The position numbers and the translations under genes are program-made. Shown here piece by piece: positions 15,833 to 25,473 of a stretch of 64,000 nucleotides of DNA. The number at the start of each line of letters is the position of its first letter. The stretch's first letter is position 1. The DNA is from CALMEC01 sp964628685 (GTDB taxonomy: Bacteria; Actinomycetota; Thermoleophilia; Miltoncostaeales; Miltoncostaeaceae), in NCBI GenBank assembly GCA_964628685.1, contig CAZVNM010000003.1, positions 248,001-312,000 of the forward strand, in the 5' to 3' direction. The notes beneath the pieces are model-generated. The model did not search any database and was not told the origin of the DNA. It saw nothing but the letters and a program-made list of their open reading frames with translations.

Positions 15833-16473
15833 TTCCCCGTCCGCGTGTAGTAGGTCTTCCGCACGTCGGCCGGCGGATCGCACTCCTGCGTCCTCTCACC
15901 ACCATCACCGTCGGCGGCCCCACGATCGAGCCATCGCCGCTCCCGAAACCACCGTCGCATGGTCTGCACCGAGGGCACCGTCGCGGGCGCCTCGACGTGC
16001 CGGCTTCGCAGGTCCCCGATCACTTCGCGCGGCGGTTCGCCCGATGCGAACCGTCCCTCCGCCTCCAGGCGCAGCGCCGGCCAGCTGTAGCTGCCGGGAC
16101 AATGGGACCGGTCGGGTCGCGGCCCGTGCGCCCGTCGATGGGCGGCAAGGGCGGCCAGCCGGGCCGAGGTCGCGAGGCCGAGGGTGCGCCAGGCCGCCTC
16201 GATGCGGTCGGTGAACTCCCGGCCGTCGTCGCGCGAGAGGTAGGCATCGGTGCGGTGGGTGCGGCAGAGGTGGACGACCACCCGTCTCGTCATGTGGAAG
16301 GGGCGCACCCCGTCCACCGCCTCGCAGATGGCGCATTCGATGCGCGCCCCGCCAACGCGGCCGGGATCACGCCGGATCGGCGCGGCCGCCCGCGAGCCGC
16401 CGGCGTCCGGCGCCGCGCGGGAGCGCCCCGCTCGAGGCTCCCGACCCTTCGCACGCTTGCGCTTGCGTCCCAT
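15691..16473 (-). CDS. Unrecognised protein with zinc-ligand cluster and helix-turn-helix-like segment
   Basis: 260 aa, no named family recognised. A very basic N-terminus (MGRKRKRAKG...) leads to a zinc-finger-like set Cys47-x2-Cys50-x19-Cys70-x2-His73. A helical part follows (about 85-110), then a conserved-looking stretch from SHCPGSYSWPALRLEAEG to the helix-turn-helix-like PSVQTMRRWFRERRW (about 165-180). The last ~45 residues are the module repeated three more times downstream. The ATG at 16473 has no clear Shine-Dalgarno; a dyad lies 45 bp upstream. The zinc ribbon plus HTH layout resembles some transposase- or recombinase-associated DUF proteins, so a domesticated mobile-element gene is an alternative. 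Its intact frame argues that it is expressed. Confidence 0.6.
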   Translation of the reverse strand: MGRKRKRAKGREPRAGRSRAAPDAGGSRAAAPIRRDPGRVGGARIECAICEAVDGVRPFHMTRRVVVHLCRTHRTDAYLSRDDGREFTDRIEAAWRTLGLATSARLAALAAHRRAHGPRPDRSHCPGSYSWPALRLEAEGRFASGEPPREVIGDLRSRHVEAPATVPSVQTMRRWFRERRWLDRGAADGDGGERTQECDPPADVRKTYYTRTGKPPHPLLRYAGAMTGITMWRPFDAHIYDMSRGGPAEDDFGDRWIHGP

Positions 16474-16930
16474 GCGCACAGCCTGCGTGGCGGACCCGTC
16501 ACGAGACAAGCCCCCATCGTCACAACTGGCATCCAGAAGTGTGACGCCATTCATCCAATTGAACGGTGGAGGCGGCTCGATTGAACGTATCGCGTCCGGT
16601 GGTCGGGCGGCGGCGGCCGTCGGCAGCCGCCTCGTGACGCGGCGGCACGCAGTCCTCCTGCTCATGGCCAGCACGGCCCAGCACGGCCCAGCACGTCGTC
16701 CTCCGTGCGAAGCTGCCCGGTGGGGTAGCCCCTTCTGGTGTTGGCGTCCGCGTTGATCGTCCCGGCGCACGCTCGCCCCTGCTCACGGCCGGTGGGTCGC
16801 CGCTCGCGATCCCGGTGGGCTCGTGGTGCCGGCCGGTGCCTCACCCTCCCGGCGCGCGGCGCGCGGTCCCGAACGCCGGTGCGCCCTTCGGCGGGTCGCC
16901 AAGGCCGATCAACCGCTTCTGACGGGCGGC
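16474..16930. other. Intergenic region with inverted repeat and short tandem repeat
   Basis: 457 bp without a believable gene. It holds the dyad at 16518-16546 and three copies of a CAGCACGGCC-like decamer near 16673-16702. A locally AT-richer stretch (about 16546-16600) could carry the promoter of the leftward zinc/HTH gene. No RNA gene was recognised. Confidence 0.5.
16518..16546. promoter_or_regulatory. Nested dyad upstream of the zinc/HTH gene
   Basis: Outer arms CGTCACA (16518-16524) and TGTGACG (16540-16546) enclose inner arms CTGG (16526-16529) and CCAG (16533-16536). The dyad sits 45-73 bp before the ATG at 16473, suitable for an operator or a 5'-UTR hairpin. Confidence 0.45.
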
Positions 16931-17233
16931 CTACTCCGTCGGGACGGCGGCCCGCTCCGTCTCCCGCTTCGTGAGCTCCAAGATCTCCTCGTAGATCTCC
17001 CGCAGCCCGTCCGCGGAGAGCGGTCCCCGGTTGATGCTCTGCATGTACTGGTGCATCCACGCCTCACGCGTGTGGTCCACGAAGTCCATGCCCTGATCGG
17101 CCTTGTAGCCGCGCAGGCGGGCCACCAGCTCCAGCCGCTTGTTGATGGCGGCGACGAGCTTGACGTCGTTGTCGGTGATCTGCTCGCGCATCTGGCGCAC
17201 GAGCGCGTCGCGGGCCTGGTCGTCGGGACTCAT
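16931..17233 (-). CDS. Chorismate mutase, AroQ type
   Basis: 100 aa all-helical enzyme that turns chorismate into prephenate for Phe/Tyr synthesis. The AroQ pattern is seen in VAAINKRLELVARLRGYKADQG and DHTREAWMHQYM, giving the expected Arg, Lys and Asp/Arg active-site positions. The ATG at 17233 has GGGAAAG just upstream; a longer frame upstream is Arg/Ser-rich and overlaps the tatA promoter, so it was left out. It is divergent from tatA with 113 bp between the start codons. Confidence 0.85.
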   Translation of the reverse strand: MSPDDQARDALVRQMREQITDNDVKLVAAINKRLELVARLRGYKADQGMDFVDHTREAWMHQYMQSINRGPLSADGLREIYEEILELTKRETERAAVPTE

Positions 17234-17334
17234 GGGCTTTCCCAGCTGTCGGCGTGGTTCCTGGGACGATGGTAGTGGAGGCACGGCCCGCGCCGTCCGG
17301 CCGGATGCACTCCGCGACACGGGTCATCCTCGGC

Positions 17335-17340
17335 TACCCT
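17335..17340 (+). promoter_or_regulatory. -10 box for tatA, leaderless-type
   Basis: TACCCT ends 6 nt before the GTG at 17347, so a transcript starting at the usual distance would begin at or next to the start codon. No Shine-Dalgarno is visible before that codon. Confidence 0.4.
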
Positions 17341-17346
17341 GTGCGG

Positions 17347-17796
17347 GTGGACTTCTCCGCCGTCCAGATCGCGATGGTGCTCGTGATCGCGCTGCTCGTC
17401 TTCGGGCCGCACAAGCTGCCCGAGATCGGGCGCCAGGTCGGCCGCGGTCTGCGGGAGGCGCGCCGTCAGATCAGCGAGGTCGGAAGCGAGCTCACCCGCG
17501 AGCCCGAGGCGGAGACCACGTCGACCGCACGGACGACCGCGGTCGCGTCGACCACGACCTCATCGGCACCCGCACCGGCCGCGACGTCCGCTCCCGTCGA
17601 CGACGAGGACGACGTGCTGGCGGGGGTCGTCGTGACGCGGGGATCCGACACCGCGGCGGATGACCCGCCCACCGCCCAGGAGGGATCGCCGGCCACCGCC
17701 GCCACCGGGTCGCCGGCCGACGCCACCGACGACGACGCCGACCTGCTGGACGGTGTCGTCCTCTCCGGCGACACCCCGCCCGACCGCACCGGGTAG
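17347..17796 (+). CDS. tatA: Sec-independent translocase protein TatA/TatB-like
   Basis: 149 aa. One N-terminal membrane helix (about 3-19) is followed by the family hinge FGPHKLPEIGRQVGRGLREAR and an amphipathic helix; the rest is a Thr/Ala/Asp-rich disordered tail. TatA forms the protein-conducting part of the twin-arginine pathway. GTG at 17347 gives VDFSAVQIAMVL; GTG at 17341 is an alternative. There is no separate tatB nearby, so a single TatA-type protein may serve both roles. tatC follows after 3 nt. Confidence 0.88.
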   Translation: MDFSAVQIAMVLVIALLVFGPHKLPEIGRQVGRGLREARRQISEVGSELTREPEAETTSTARTTAVASTTTSSAPAPAATSAPVDDEDDVLAGVVVTRGSDTAADDPPTAQEGSPATAATGSPADATDDDADLLDGVVLSGDTPPDRTG

Positions 17797-17799
17797 ACG

Positions 17800-18609
17800 A
17801 TGGGCAGGCTCACCTTCGTCCGGCGGGTCGCACCGGACGAGAAGCTCTCCATCGTCGAGCACCTTGACGAGCTGCGGCGGCGCATCTTCGTCTCGATGGG
17901 GGCGCTCGTGCTGGCCTTCATCGGGACCTACGCGATCCACGGGCCGCTCATGCGGTTCCTGCAGCGACCGCTCCCCAACGAGCAGACCCTCGTGACGTTC
18001 GCCGTGAGTGAGGCGTTCTTCACGGTCCTGAAGGTGAGCGCCTATTCGGCCCTCATCATCGTCCTGCCGGTGTGGCTCTACCAGCTGTACGCGTTCATCA
18101 TCCCGGCCGTGGGCGAACAGTCGCGCCGGCGCATGCTCCTCACGGTGGCCGGCATCTCCGGGCTCTTCCTGGCGGGTGCCGCGTTCGGCTTCTTCGTGGT
18201 GCTGCCGGTCGCCCTCGACTGGCTCCTGGGCTTCGGCGACGACCTGTTCGCCAACACGCTGCGCGCCGGTGACTACTACGGCTTCGTCACCACCTTCACC
18301 CTGGCGAGCGGTCTCATGTTCGAGATCCCGGTGGCGATGGCGGGGCTCGCCATGCTGGGTGTCGTGCCGGCCGACTTCTACACCCGCCACTGGCGCTTCG
18401 CGGTCGTCATCATCGCCTTCGTGGCCGCGGCACTGCCGGGCGGCGACCCCATCAGCATGATGCTGCTCATGGCACCGCAGGTCGTCCTCTACCTGCTGGG
18501 GATCTGGCTGGCGCGCCTCCTGGGCCGGGAGGCACCGTGGAAGGCCTGGGGCGACGCCGGCGAGGGCGAGACCGACCCGCAGGTGCCGGCGGGCGGCTCG
18601 ACGCGCTGA
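17800..18609 (+). CDS. tatC: Sec-independent translocase protein TatC
   Basis: Receptor for twin-arginine signal peptides, 269 aa with six membrane segments. The N-terminal signature is VEHLDELRRRIFVS and the loop before the second helix holds PNEQTLVTFAVSEAFFTVLKVS, where TatC has its conserved Glu. A second family signature, FGFFVVLPVALDWLL, is present. The C-terminal tail is acidic. It is co-directional and nearly contiguous with tatA; the next gene is convergent, 24 bp away. Confidence 0.95.
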   Translation: MGRLTFVRRVAPDEKLSIVEHLDELRRRIFVSMGALVLAFIGTYAIHGPLMRFLQRPLPNEQTLVTFAVSEAFFTVLKVSAYSALIIVLPVWLYQLYAFIIPAVGEQSRRRMLLTVAGISGLFLAGAAFGFFVVLPVALDWLLGFGDDLFANTLRAGDYYGFVTTFTLASGLMFEIPVAMAGLAMLGVVPADFYTRHWRFAVVIIAFVAAALPGGDPISMMLLMAPQVVLYLLGIWLARLLGREAPWKAWGDAGEGETDPQVPAGGSTR

Positions 18610-18633
18610 CGCCGGCGCGGGCGGCGGGACGCC

Positions 18634-19583
<950 letters not shown>

Positions 19584-19587
<4 letters not shown>

Positions 19588-20546
19588 GCGCCGACGGGGG
19601 CCGCGCCGGCCCCGTCGCGCTCGCGCAGCTCTCTGATGGTGAGGTCGAGCCCCCGGGTCAGGTCCACCGCGGGCTCCCAGTCGAGGATCCGCCGCGCCGT
19701 CGTGATGTCGGGCTGGCGGATGGCGGGGTCGTCCTGCGGCAGGGCCTCGTAGACGATCTCGGACGAGCTGCCGGTGAGGCGGATGATCGTCTCCGCGAGC
19801 TCCAGCACCGTGAACTCGCCCGGGTTGCCGACGTTGACCGGCAGGTGGTAGTCGCTGCGGATGAGCCGCGTGAGCCCCTCGATGAGGTCGGTCGCGTAGC
19901 AGAACGACCTGGTCTGGCTGCCGTCGCCGAACACGGTGAGCGGCTTGTTGCTCATCGCCTGACGCAGGAACGTGGGGACGGCGCGCCCGTCGTTGGGACG
20001 CATGCGCGGACCGTAGGTGTTGAAGATCCGCACGATCTTGGTGTCCACCCCCTGCTGGCGCCGGTAGGCCATGGTGAGGGCCTCGGCGTACCGCTTGGCC
20101 TCGTCGTACACGCCGCGCGGGCCGATCGGGTTGACGTGGCCCCAGTAGCTCTCCGGCTGCGGATGCACCTGCGGGTCGCCGTAGACCTCGCTGGTGGACG
20201 CCAGGAGAAAGCGCGCCCGGTGGCGCTTGGCGAGTCCCAGGGCGTTGTGCGTGCCGTACGAGCCGACCTTCAGCGTGTGGAGCGGCAGACGCAGGTAGTC
20301 GATGGGACTGGCCGGTGAGGCGAGGTGGTACACCTCGTCCACCGGGTCGGGGAACTCCAGGTGCTCGATCATGTCGTGCTGGAGGAACTCGAAGCGCGGG
20401 TCGCGGATGTGCTCGATGTTGAGGAGCGATCCGGTGTCGAGGTTGTCGACGCAGACGACGCGGCTGCCCTCGGCGATGAGCCGGTCGCACAGGTGCGATC
20501 CCAGGAACCCCGCGCCGCCGGTGATGATGCAGGTGGTGGGTTTCAC
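19584..20546 (-). CDS. UDP-glucuronate decarboxylase-like NAD-dependent epimerase/dehydratase
   Basis: 320 aa extended SDR enzyme. NAD-binding GGAGFLGSHL (10-19) is followed by VDNLDTGS, the HLASPASPIDY segment typical of UDP-xylose synthases, catalytic Ser/Thr near STSEVYGDP and the YxxxK pair in YDEAKRYAE. It also has RIFNTYGPRM. The likely reaction is UDP-glucuronate to UDP-xylose, giving a sugar donor for the polysaccharide. GTG start at 20546, 10 nt after the GT2 gene; GTGA overlap with the ABC gene. Confidence 0.88.
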
Positions 20547-20556
20547 GGTTGGCAGG

Positions 20557-21243
20557 CTATCGCCCGCTGCGGCGCACGGCGACGCCCAGGGTGCTTCGCA
20601 CGATGCGTCCGAAGTGCACCACCCCGGCGAAGCCGTCGTGCATGGACGCAGACCCCGGGGCGGGGCGCATGGTCACCGGCACCTCGCCGATCGAGAGGCC
20701 CCGCCTGCGCACCCACACCAGGAAGCTCGACTCGGTGAGCCCGTCCGGATAGCCCATCTCGGCGAGCGGCCGGGCGACCGACAGCCGCATCGCGCGGATG
20801 CCGGAGGTGGGGTCGGTCACGTTCACGCCGGCCAGGAGGGCCATCAGACGGCACGCCTCGATCCCGATGCGCCGCGCCGTCGACATCGGATAGCCGGCGC
20901 CGATGAACCGCGATCCGATCACCAGGTCGTGCTCGTCGAGCGCCGCCAGGAGCGCCGGCAGCTCCTCGGGGGTGTGCTGCCCGTCGGCGTCCAGCTGCAG
21001 GATGCGCTCGGCCCCGGCCGCGATGGCCGCCCGGTACCCCGCCTGCAGCGCCCCGGCGTAGCCCAGCGACCGCTCGTTGACGAGCACCGTGGCGCCCGCC
21101 TCGAGGGCCATGCGGTCGGTGCCGTCGTCGGACGCGTCGTCCACCACGATCACCACGGCGTCGGGGATCGTGGCGAGCGTGCGGCGCACCACGGTCCCGA
21201 CCGTCGGCGACTCGTTGAGCGCCGGGATCACCACGCCGATCAT
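20557..21243 (-). CDS. Family 2 glycosyltransferase (DPM1/GT-A type)
   Basis: 228 aa. GT-A fold with VVIPALNESPTVG at the start, VDDASDDGT, the metal-binding LDADGQHTPEE and VIGSRFI. It resembles polyprenyl-phosphate mannosyl/glucosyl transferases without membrane helices. The likely role is making a polyprenyl-phosphate sugar donor, which would serve the GT39-type enzyme encoded by the upstream gene. The ATG at 21243 overlaps that gene's stop (ATGA). Confidence 0.88.
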   Translation of the reverse strand: MIGVVIPALNESPTVGTVVRRTLATIPDAVVIVVDDASDDGTDRMALEAGATVLVNERSLGYAGALQAGYRAAIAAGAERILQLDADGQHTPEELPALLAALDEHDLVIGSRFIGAGYPMSTARRIGIEACRLMALLAGVNVTDPTSGIRAMRLSVARPLAEMGYPDGLTESSFLVWVRRRGLSIGEVPVTMRPAPGSASMHDGFAGVVHFGRIVRSTLGVAVRRSGR

Positions 21244-22706
21244 GGCGCGTCCCACCGCCAGATCCGTGCCCGGCCCAGATCGGCGACGAGGGTCAACCGC
21301 GAGGTGGGCGGCACCACCGCCCGGAAGCGCTCGCGAAACGCGTCCCAGTTGAGCGGCCAGCCGGCGCGCCGGTGCACCGGCCCGGTGACGACGTAGCCGC
21401 CCCGCGCCGACGCCGGGTCGGGCAGCGGACGCATCATGCGCAGCTCGCGGACCCGTTCGCGCGGGACGAACGCGGGGTCCTCCACCTTCGGGATCGTGAT
21501 GCGATCGCGCGCGAGGTAGGTCTGGAACTTGGCATGCCAGGTGTAGCTCTCGGTGATGACCGGCCCCTCCGGGAGGCTCGACAGGCGATCCGCGACGCGC
21601 GAGAAGAGCGCGACGTCGTCGCCGCGCAGATCCCTGGCCGGGACGGTCCACAATACCCCGATCGTCGCCGCCGCGGCCACGGCGGGCGCGATCCAGGCCG
21701 TCAGCCTGCCGTCCACCGCGAGCGCCACCAGGATCGCGGCCGGGATCGTGCAGAGCGTGAGGTAGCGGTTGGGCTTGGCGAGGTTGATGAGGGTGCCGAA
21801 CTCCAGGTAGAACGCCGCCCAGGCCAGCCAGAGGCCCGGGAGAATCGCCCGCCGGTCGCGGCGCGCGGCCACCACGGCGATCGCGACGAGGATGACCGGT
21901 CCCGCCAGGAAGACCAGGCTGCGACGGTCGAACGCGCCGTTCCACAGCATCGCCAGGTACGAGTCGTCCAGGTTCCAGGCGGCGAACGGGTTGCGGAAGA
22001 CCCCCTCGGTGCCCGCACCCACCAGCGGCGTTGCCGGGGTTCCGGCGCCGATGGCGAAGACCACCGCCGCCAGGGCGGGCATCACCGCGATCCCCCCAAG
22101 GGCGGGCAGGATGCCGCGGCGAAGGGCCGCCCACCCGGCGATCAGGACGATGGGGGCCATGAGGAGCGCGTTCTCCCGCACCGACCACCCCGCGCCCATC
22201 GCCAGGCCGGCGCCGAACGCCCACCAGCGCGACGCGTCCGTGCGGGCCGCCCGCAGCGCGAACCACACCGCGAGGCCCACCAGCGCCGGCACGATGGCGT
22301 CGGGCCGAAGGACCGTCCCCAGCCGGGCCTCCATCGGGGTGAGCGCCACGACGGCCGCCGCGACGACCCCCACCCGGTGCGAGGCGAGCTCCCTGCCCAG
22401 GAGGTAGGCGACCACGATCGACGCGAGCGACCAGACGAGCGGCCACACGGCCACCTGGTGGTCACCGGCGCCGAACAGGCGGAAGACCCCCGCGGGCGGG
22501 GCCAGCATGAAGAGGCGGGTGCCGAACCACTCCGACGGTCCGCTCGGGAAGTGACCGTTGGCCATGTTCTGCACCAGGGCGATGAAGCGCGACTCGTCGG
22601 ACGCCCAGGAGAACGTGGGACCGACGTACCCGGCGATCCGTGCGGCAAGCCCCAGGACCACCACCCCGGCGACGGTCGCGACCTCGATCAGCCGGGTGCG
22701 GCTCAC
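21240..22706 (-). CDS. GT39/ArnT-like membrane glycosyltransferase
   Basis: 488 aa with about ten predicted membrane segments. The first periplasmic loop has the catalytic-type acidic pair in SWASDESRFIALVQNM, as in PMT/ArnT proteins that use polyprenyl-phosphate sugars. The C-terminal ~120 residues are soluble and probably extracytoplasmic. The GTG at 22706 overlaps the MurJ stop (GTGA). Together with the next gene (GT2) it makes a donor-synthesis and transfer pair. Confidence 0.82.
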   Translation of the reverse strand: MSRTRLIEVATVAGVVVLGLAARIAGYVGPTFSWASDESRFIALVQNMANGHFPSGPSEWFGTRLFMLAPPAGVFRLFGAGDHQVAVWPLVWSLASIVVAYLLGRELASHRVGVVAAAVVALTPMEARLGTVLRPDAIVPALVGLAVWFALRAARTDASRWWAFGAGLAMGAGWSVRENALLMAPIVLIAGWAALRRGILPALGGIAVMPALAAVVFAIGAGTPATPLVGAGTEGVFRNPFAAWNLDDSYLAMLWNGAFDRRSLVFLAGPVILVAIAVVAARRDRRAILPGLWLAWAAFYLEFGTLINLAKPNRYLTLCTIPAAILVALAVDGRLTAWIAPAVAAAATIGVLWTVPARDLRGDDVALFSRVADRLSSLPEGPVITESYTWHAKFQTYLARDRITIPKVEDPAFVPRERVRELRMMRPLPDPASARGGYVVTGPVHRRAGWPLNWDAFRERFRAVVPPTSRLTLVADLGRARIWRWDAP

Positions 22707-24253
22707 CGGCGGCGCCGGGAGACGAGGGACCGCACCGCGCCGACACCCTCGCGAAGCGGGGCGGGCGCCAGGATGCGTGCCGCCACGATGAACGCCGCCA
22801 GGCCGATGGCGCTCTTGGCCGCGATCCCGACGGCGGTCGCGGTGATCGTGCCGGTCCCGTCGGTGGGGATGGCGAGGCCCATGCCGATCGCCGTCGCGGC
22901 ACCGATGGCGGCGCACGCCGCGATCCGGGCCTGCGCGCCGACCAGGCTCTGCACGTGCAGGTCGGGCAGGAGGCGGGCGAGCATCCAGCCGGTGATGACC
23001 ATGTTGACGATCACCCCGATCGAGGTCGCGAGCGCCAGCCCCTGCAGCTGCATCGGTCCCAGGAGGATCACGTCGAGGGCGACGGTGACCACCACCGTCA
23101 CGATGGTGGCCCGGAAGATGTCGCGGGGACGGTTGAGCGCCGAGAGGCTGCGGTTCAGCAGATAGCCGATGAACGCGGCCCAGGTGCCGATGGCGTAGTA
23201 GCGCAGCGGCCCGGCGATGTCGGCGACGCACCCCGGACCGCACTTCGATCCGCCGAACATGATGCGGGCGATCTCGTCGGGGAAGGTCAGAAGGAGCGCG
23301 GTCATCGGCAGCGACACGAGGCCCATGACGTCGGCGGCGCGGCGAAACGCCCGGCCGGTCTCCGAACGCCGCTCCTCGGCCGCCAGCCGCGCGATGACCG
23401 GGAAGAACGGCGTGAGCAGCGGCACGAGCAGCAGCGCGCGTGGCGCCTGGCCCGCCTGGTTGGCCCAGTTGAGGGCGGCGATCTGGCCGTCGTCCTTGAG
23501 CGACTCGGCGAAGAGCTTGTCGGTGTAGCCGTTGATCTGCTGCAGGATGGACGCGCCCATCACGGGAAGCGACATCAGCGCGGCCGCCCGCAGCCGGGGG
23601 TGTGCGAAGCCCGGTCTGCCCCCACCGCCGCGCCTGAGGACCATGATGAGCTGCGGCAGCTGCAGCACCACCTGCGCGATGGCACCGGCCACCACGCCCC
23701 AGCTGGCGGCGCGCACGGTGCCGCCGCCGATCACCAGGGCGAGGATGATGCCCAGGTTGAACGCCACGCCCACCGCGGCGGGTCCGAGGAACCGCCGCTG
23801 GGACTGGAGCACGGCGGTGAGGAGCGCCGAGATCCCCTGCAGGGCGAGGCCGGCCGCCATGATGCGCACGAGCTCCGCCATGATCCGCCCCGACTCGCCG
23901 TCCATCCGAAAGAGCGCGGTCGGCACCTCGGGCCAGACGGCCATGAGGGTGCTGAGGGCGATGAGCACCAGGCACACCCATGTGCCGATGACGCGCATGA
24001 GCGCCCAGGCGGAGTGCTCGCCGCGGTCGCGTCGCTCGTGCTCGAACGCCGGGATCACGATGGTCACCAGCGCGTAGAGGAGGATGGCCGCGCCGGTGTT
24101 GACGATGAAGAGCGAGTTCGCGTAGGCGTCGGCCTCGCCGGTGGTGCCGAGCGCGCGGGACAGGAACGCCTCGCGGACGAAGCCGAGGATCCGGGAGAGG
24201 ATGTTGAACGCCGCGACGAGGGCGGCGGCGCGCGCGACGGCGCCGCGGTTCAC
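22703..24253 (-). CDS. MurJ/MviN-type lipid flippase
   Basis: 516 aa MOP-superfamily flippase with about 14 membrane helices. The N-terminus fits MurJ (AFNILSRILGFVREAFLSRALG, GEADAYANSLFIV), and basic residues line the early helices. The family flips lipid II; inside a polysaccharide operon it may instead flip the undecaprenyl-linked repeat unit, in the place of a Wzx. GTG starts at 24253 with GTGA overlaps on both sides. Confidence 0.88.
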   Translation of the reverse strand: MNRGAVARAAALVAAFNILSRILGFVREAFLSRALGTTGEADAYANSLFIVNTGAAILLYALVTIVIPAFEHERRDRGEHSAWALMRVIGTWVCLVLIALSTLMAVWPEVPTALFRMDGESGRIMAELVRIMAAGLALQGISALLTAVLQSQRRFLGPAAVGVAFNLGIILALVIGGGTVRAASWGVVAGAIAQVVLQLPQLIMVLRRGGGGRPGFAHPRLRAAALMSLPVMGASILQQINGYTDKLFAESLKDDGQIAALNWANQAGQAPRALLLVPLLTPFFPVIARLAAEERRSETGRAFRRAADVMGLVSLPMTALLLTFPDEIARIMFGGSKCGPGCVADIAGPLRYYAIGTWAAFIGYLLNRSLSALNRPRDIFRATIVTVVVTVALDVILLGPMQLQGLALATSIGVIVNMVITGWMLARLLPDLHVQSLVGAQARIAACAAIGAATAIGMGLAIPTDGTGTITATAVGIAAKSAIGLAAFIVAARILAPAPLREGVGAVRSLVSRRRR

Positions 24254-25473
24254 CGCGGGGTCAACCCGTAGAGCACCTCACGGCCCACGATCACGAGCGT
24301 GTCGTCCACCGCCACGGCGGGGCTGTACCGGCCGTCGGGCATGCGCCAGACCTCCTTGCCGGTCCTGACGTCGAGCCCGAACGTGACGCCCAGGCGCCCG
24401 TGCGGGGCCAGCGTCGAGATGTACACGATGTCGCCGATCACGGAGGCCGAGCCGCTGATGCGCTCGCCGGTGTCGAAGCTCCAGCGCACCTTGCCGGTGA
24501 CGGCGTCCAGCGCGTAGAGGTTGTGGTCGTAGCTTCCGACGAACACGGTGCGGTCGGCGATCGCGGCGCTCGAGTAGACGTAGTCCTTGGCCGAACGGAC
24601 CCAGGCGACCTTGCCGGTGTCGGCCTGCAGCGCCACGATCCGGTTGTTGATGTTGCCGACGTAGACGCGGCCGTACGCCACGGCGGGACCCGCGTAGAAG
24701 CGCCCAGGCCCCTGGAAGCGCTCGCCCGGGCTCTCGCGCTTCCACACCAGCCGTCCGTCGCGCTTGGCGAACGCGCGGACCTCACCCCCGTAGTCGGCGG
24801 CGATCACGTTGGCGCCCGACTCGGCCAGGCTGGACTTGACGTCCCCGGCGGCCTTCGCCTTCCACATGGTGCGGCCGGTGCGGGCGTCCAGGCGCATGAC
24901 GTCGCCGTCCAGGTTGCCGATGTAGATCGCCCCGTCGATGACGAGCGGCGACGATTCGCTGGCCGATCCGATCTGACGCACCCAGATGCGCGCGCCGGTC
25001 TCGGCGTTGAGCGCGATGATGCGGCCCTTCTTGGTGGTGAAGTACGCACGGCCGTCCACCACCGCCGGGCTCGAGGCGATGAGCCCCATGAGCTCGGTGC
25101 GCCACAGGAGCTTGCCGGTCCGGATGTCGAGGGCGAAGGTGTGGCCGTCGTTGGCGCCGCCGATCACCCGCCCGTCGACGATGGCCGGCGGGAACTCCAT
25201 GAGCGATTTCGCGTCGTGTCGCCACAGGCGTCGAAACGGCGGCGCGATCTTCAGATCGGTGTTGGCGCGCGTGCGGGCGGCGTCGTGGCCGTACTCCGGC
25301 CAGGCGCCCTCCGGGATCTCGGCGGTGGTCTCGGTGGCGACGAACCCGGTCGTCGAGCCCTCCACGTCGCCGCTTCCCCCGCCCAGGCGCCATGCCGCCA
25401 AGAGGCCGATCGCCACGATGACGACCGCGCCGACGACGCCGAGGATGATGGCCTTACGGCGCCGGGTAGGCAT
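24250..25473 (-). CDS. Membrane-anchored PQQ-like beta-propeller protein
   Basis: 407 aa. One N-terminal anchor helix (about 8-28) and a Gly/Ser linker precede a seven- to eight-bladed propeller made of repeats such as TGKLLWRTE, TGARIWVRQ, TGRTMWKAK, DGRLVWKRE, TGKVAWVRS, TGKVRWSFD and TGKEVWRMP. PQQ-cofactor residues are not evident, so it is probably a scaffold like BamB. It is a paralogue of the upstream lipoprotein and overlaps it by 20 nt. Its role in polysaccharide assembly is inferred only from position. Confidence 0.82.
   Translation of the reverse strand: MPTRRRKAIILGVVGAVVIVAIGLLAAWRLGGGSGDVEGSTTGFVATETTAEIPEGAWPEYGHDAARTRANTDLKIAPPFRRLWRHDAKSLMEFPPAIVDGRVIGGANDGHTFALDIRTGKLLWRTELMGLIASSPAVVDGRAYFTTKKGRIIALNAETGARIWVRQIGSASESSPLVIDGAIYIGNLDGDVMRLDARTGRTMWKAKAAGDVKSSLAESGANVIAADYGGEVRAFAKRDGRLVWKRESPGERFQGPGRFYAGPAVAYGRVYVGNINNRIVALQADTGKVAWVRSAKDYVYSSAAIADRTVFVGSYDHNLYALDAVTGKVRWSFDTGERISGSASVIGDIVYISTLAPHGRLGVTFGLDVRTGKEVWRMPDGRYSPAVAVDDTLVIVGREVLYGLTPR

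Noticed and set aside
16673..16702. Three copies of a CAGCACGGCC-like decamer as iterons
   Set aside because: Too few and too short, far from the DnaA boxes; ordinary slippage in GC-rich DNA explains it.
20557..22446. A 629-codon frame that would fuse the GT2 to the preceding reading
   Set aside because: The upstream part is the wrong frame of the GT39 gene and is Arg/Gly-rich; the GT2 has a good ATG at 21243 with a 4-nt overlap.
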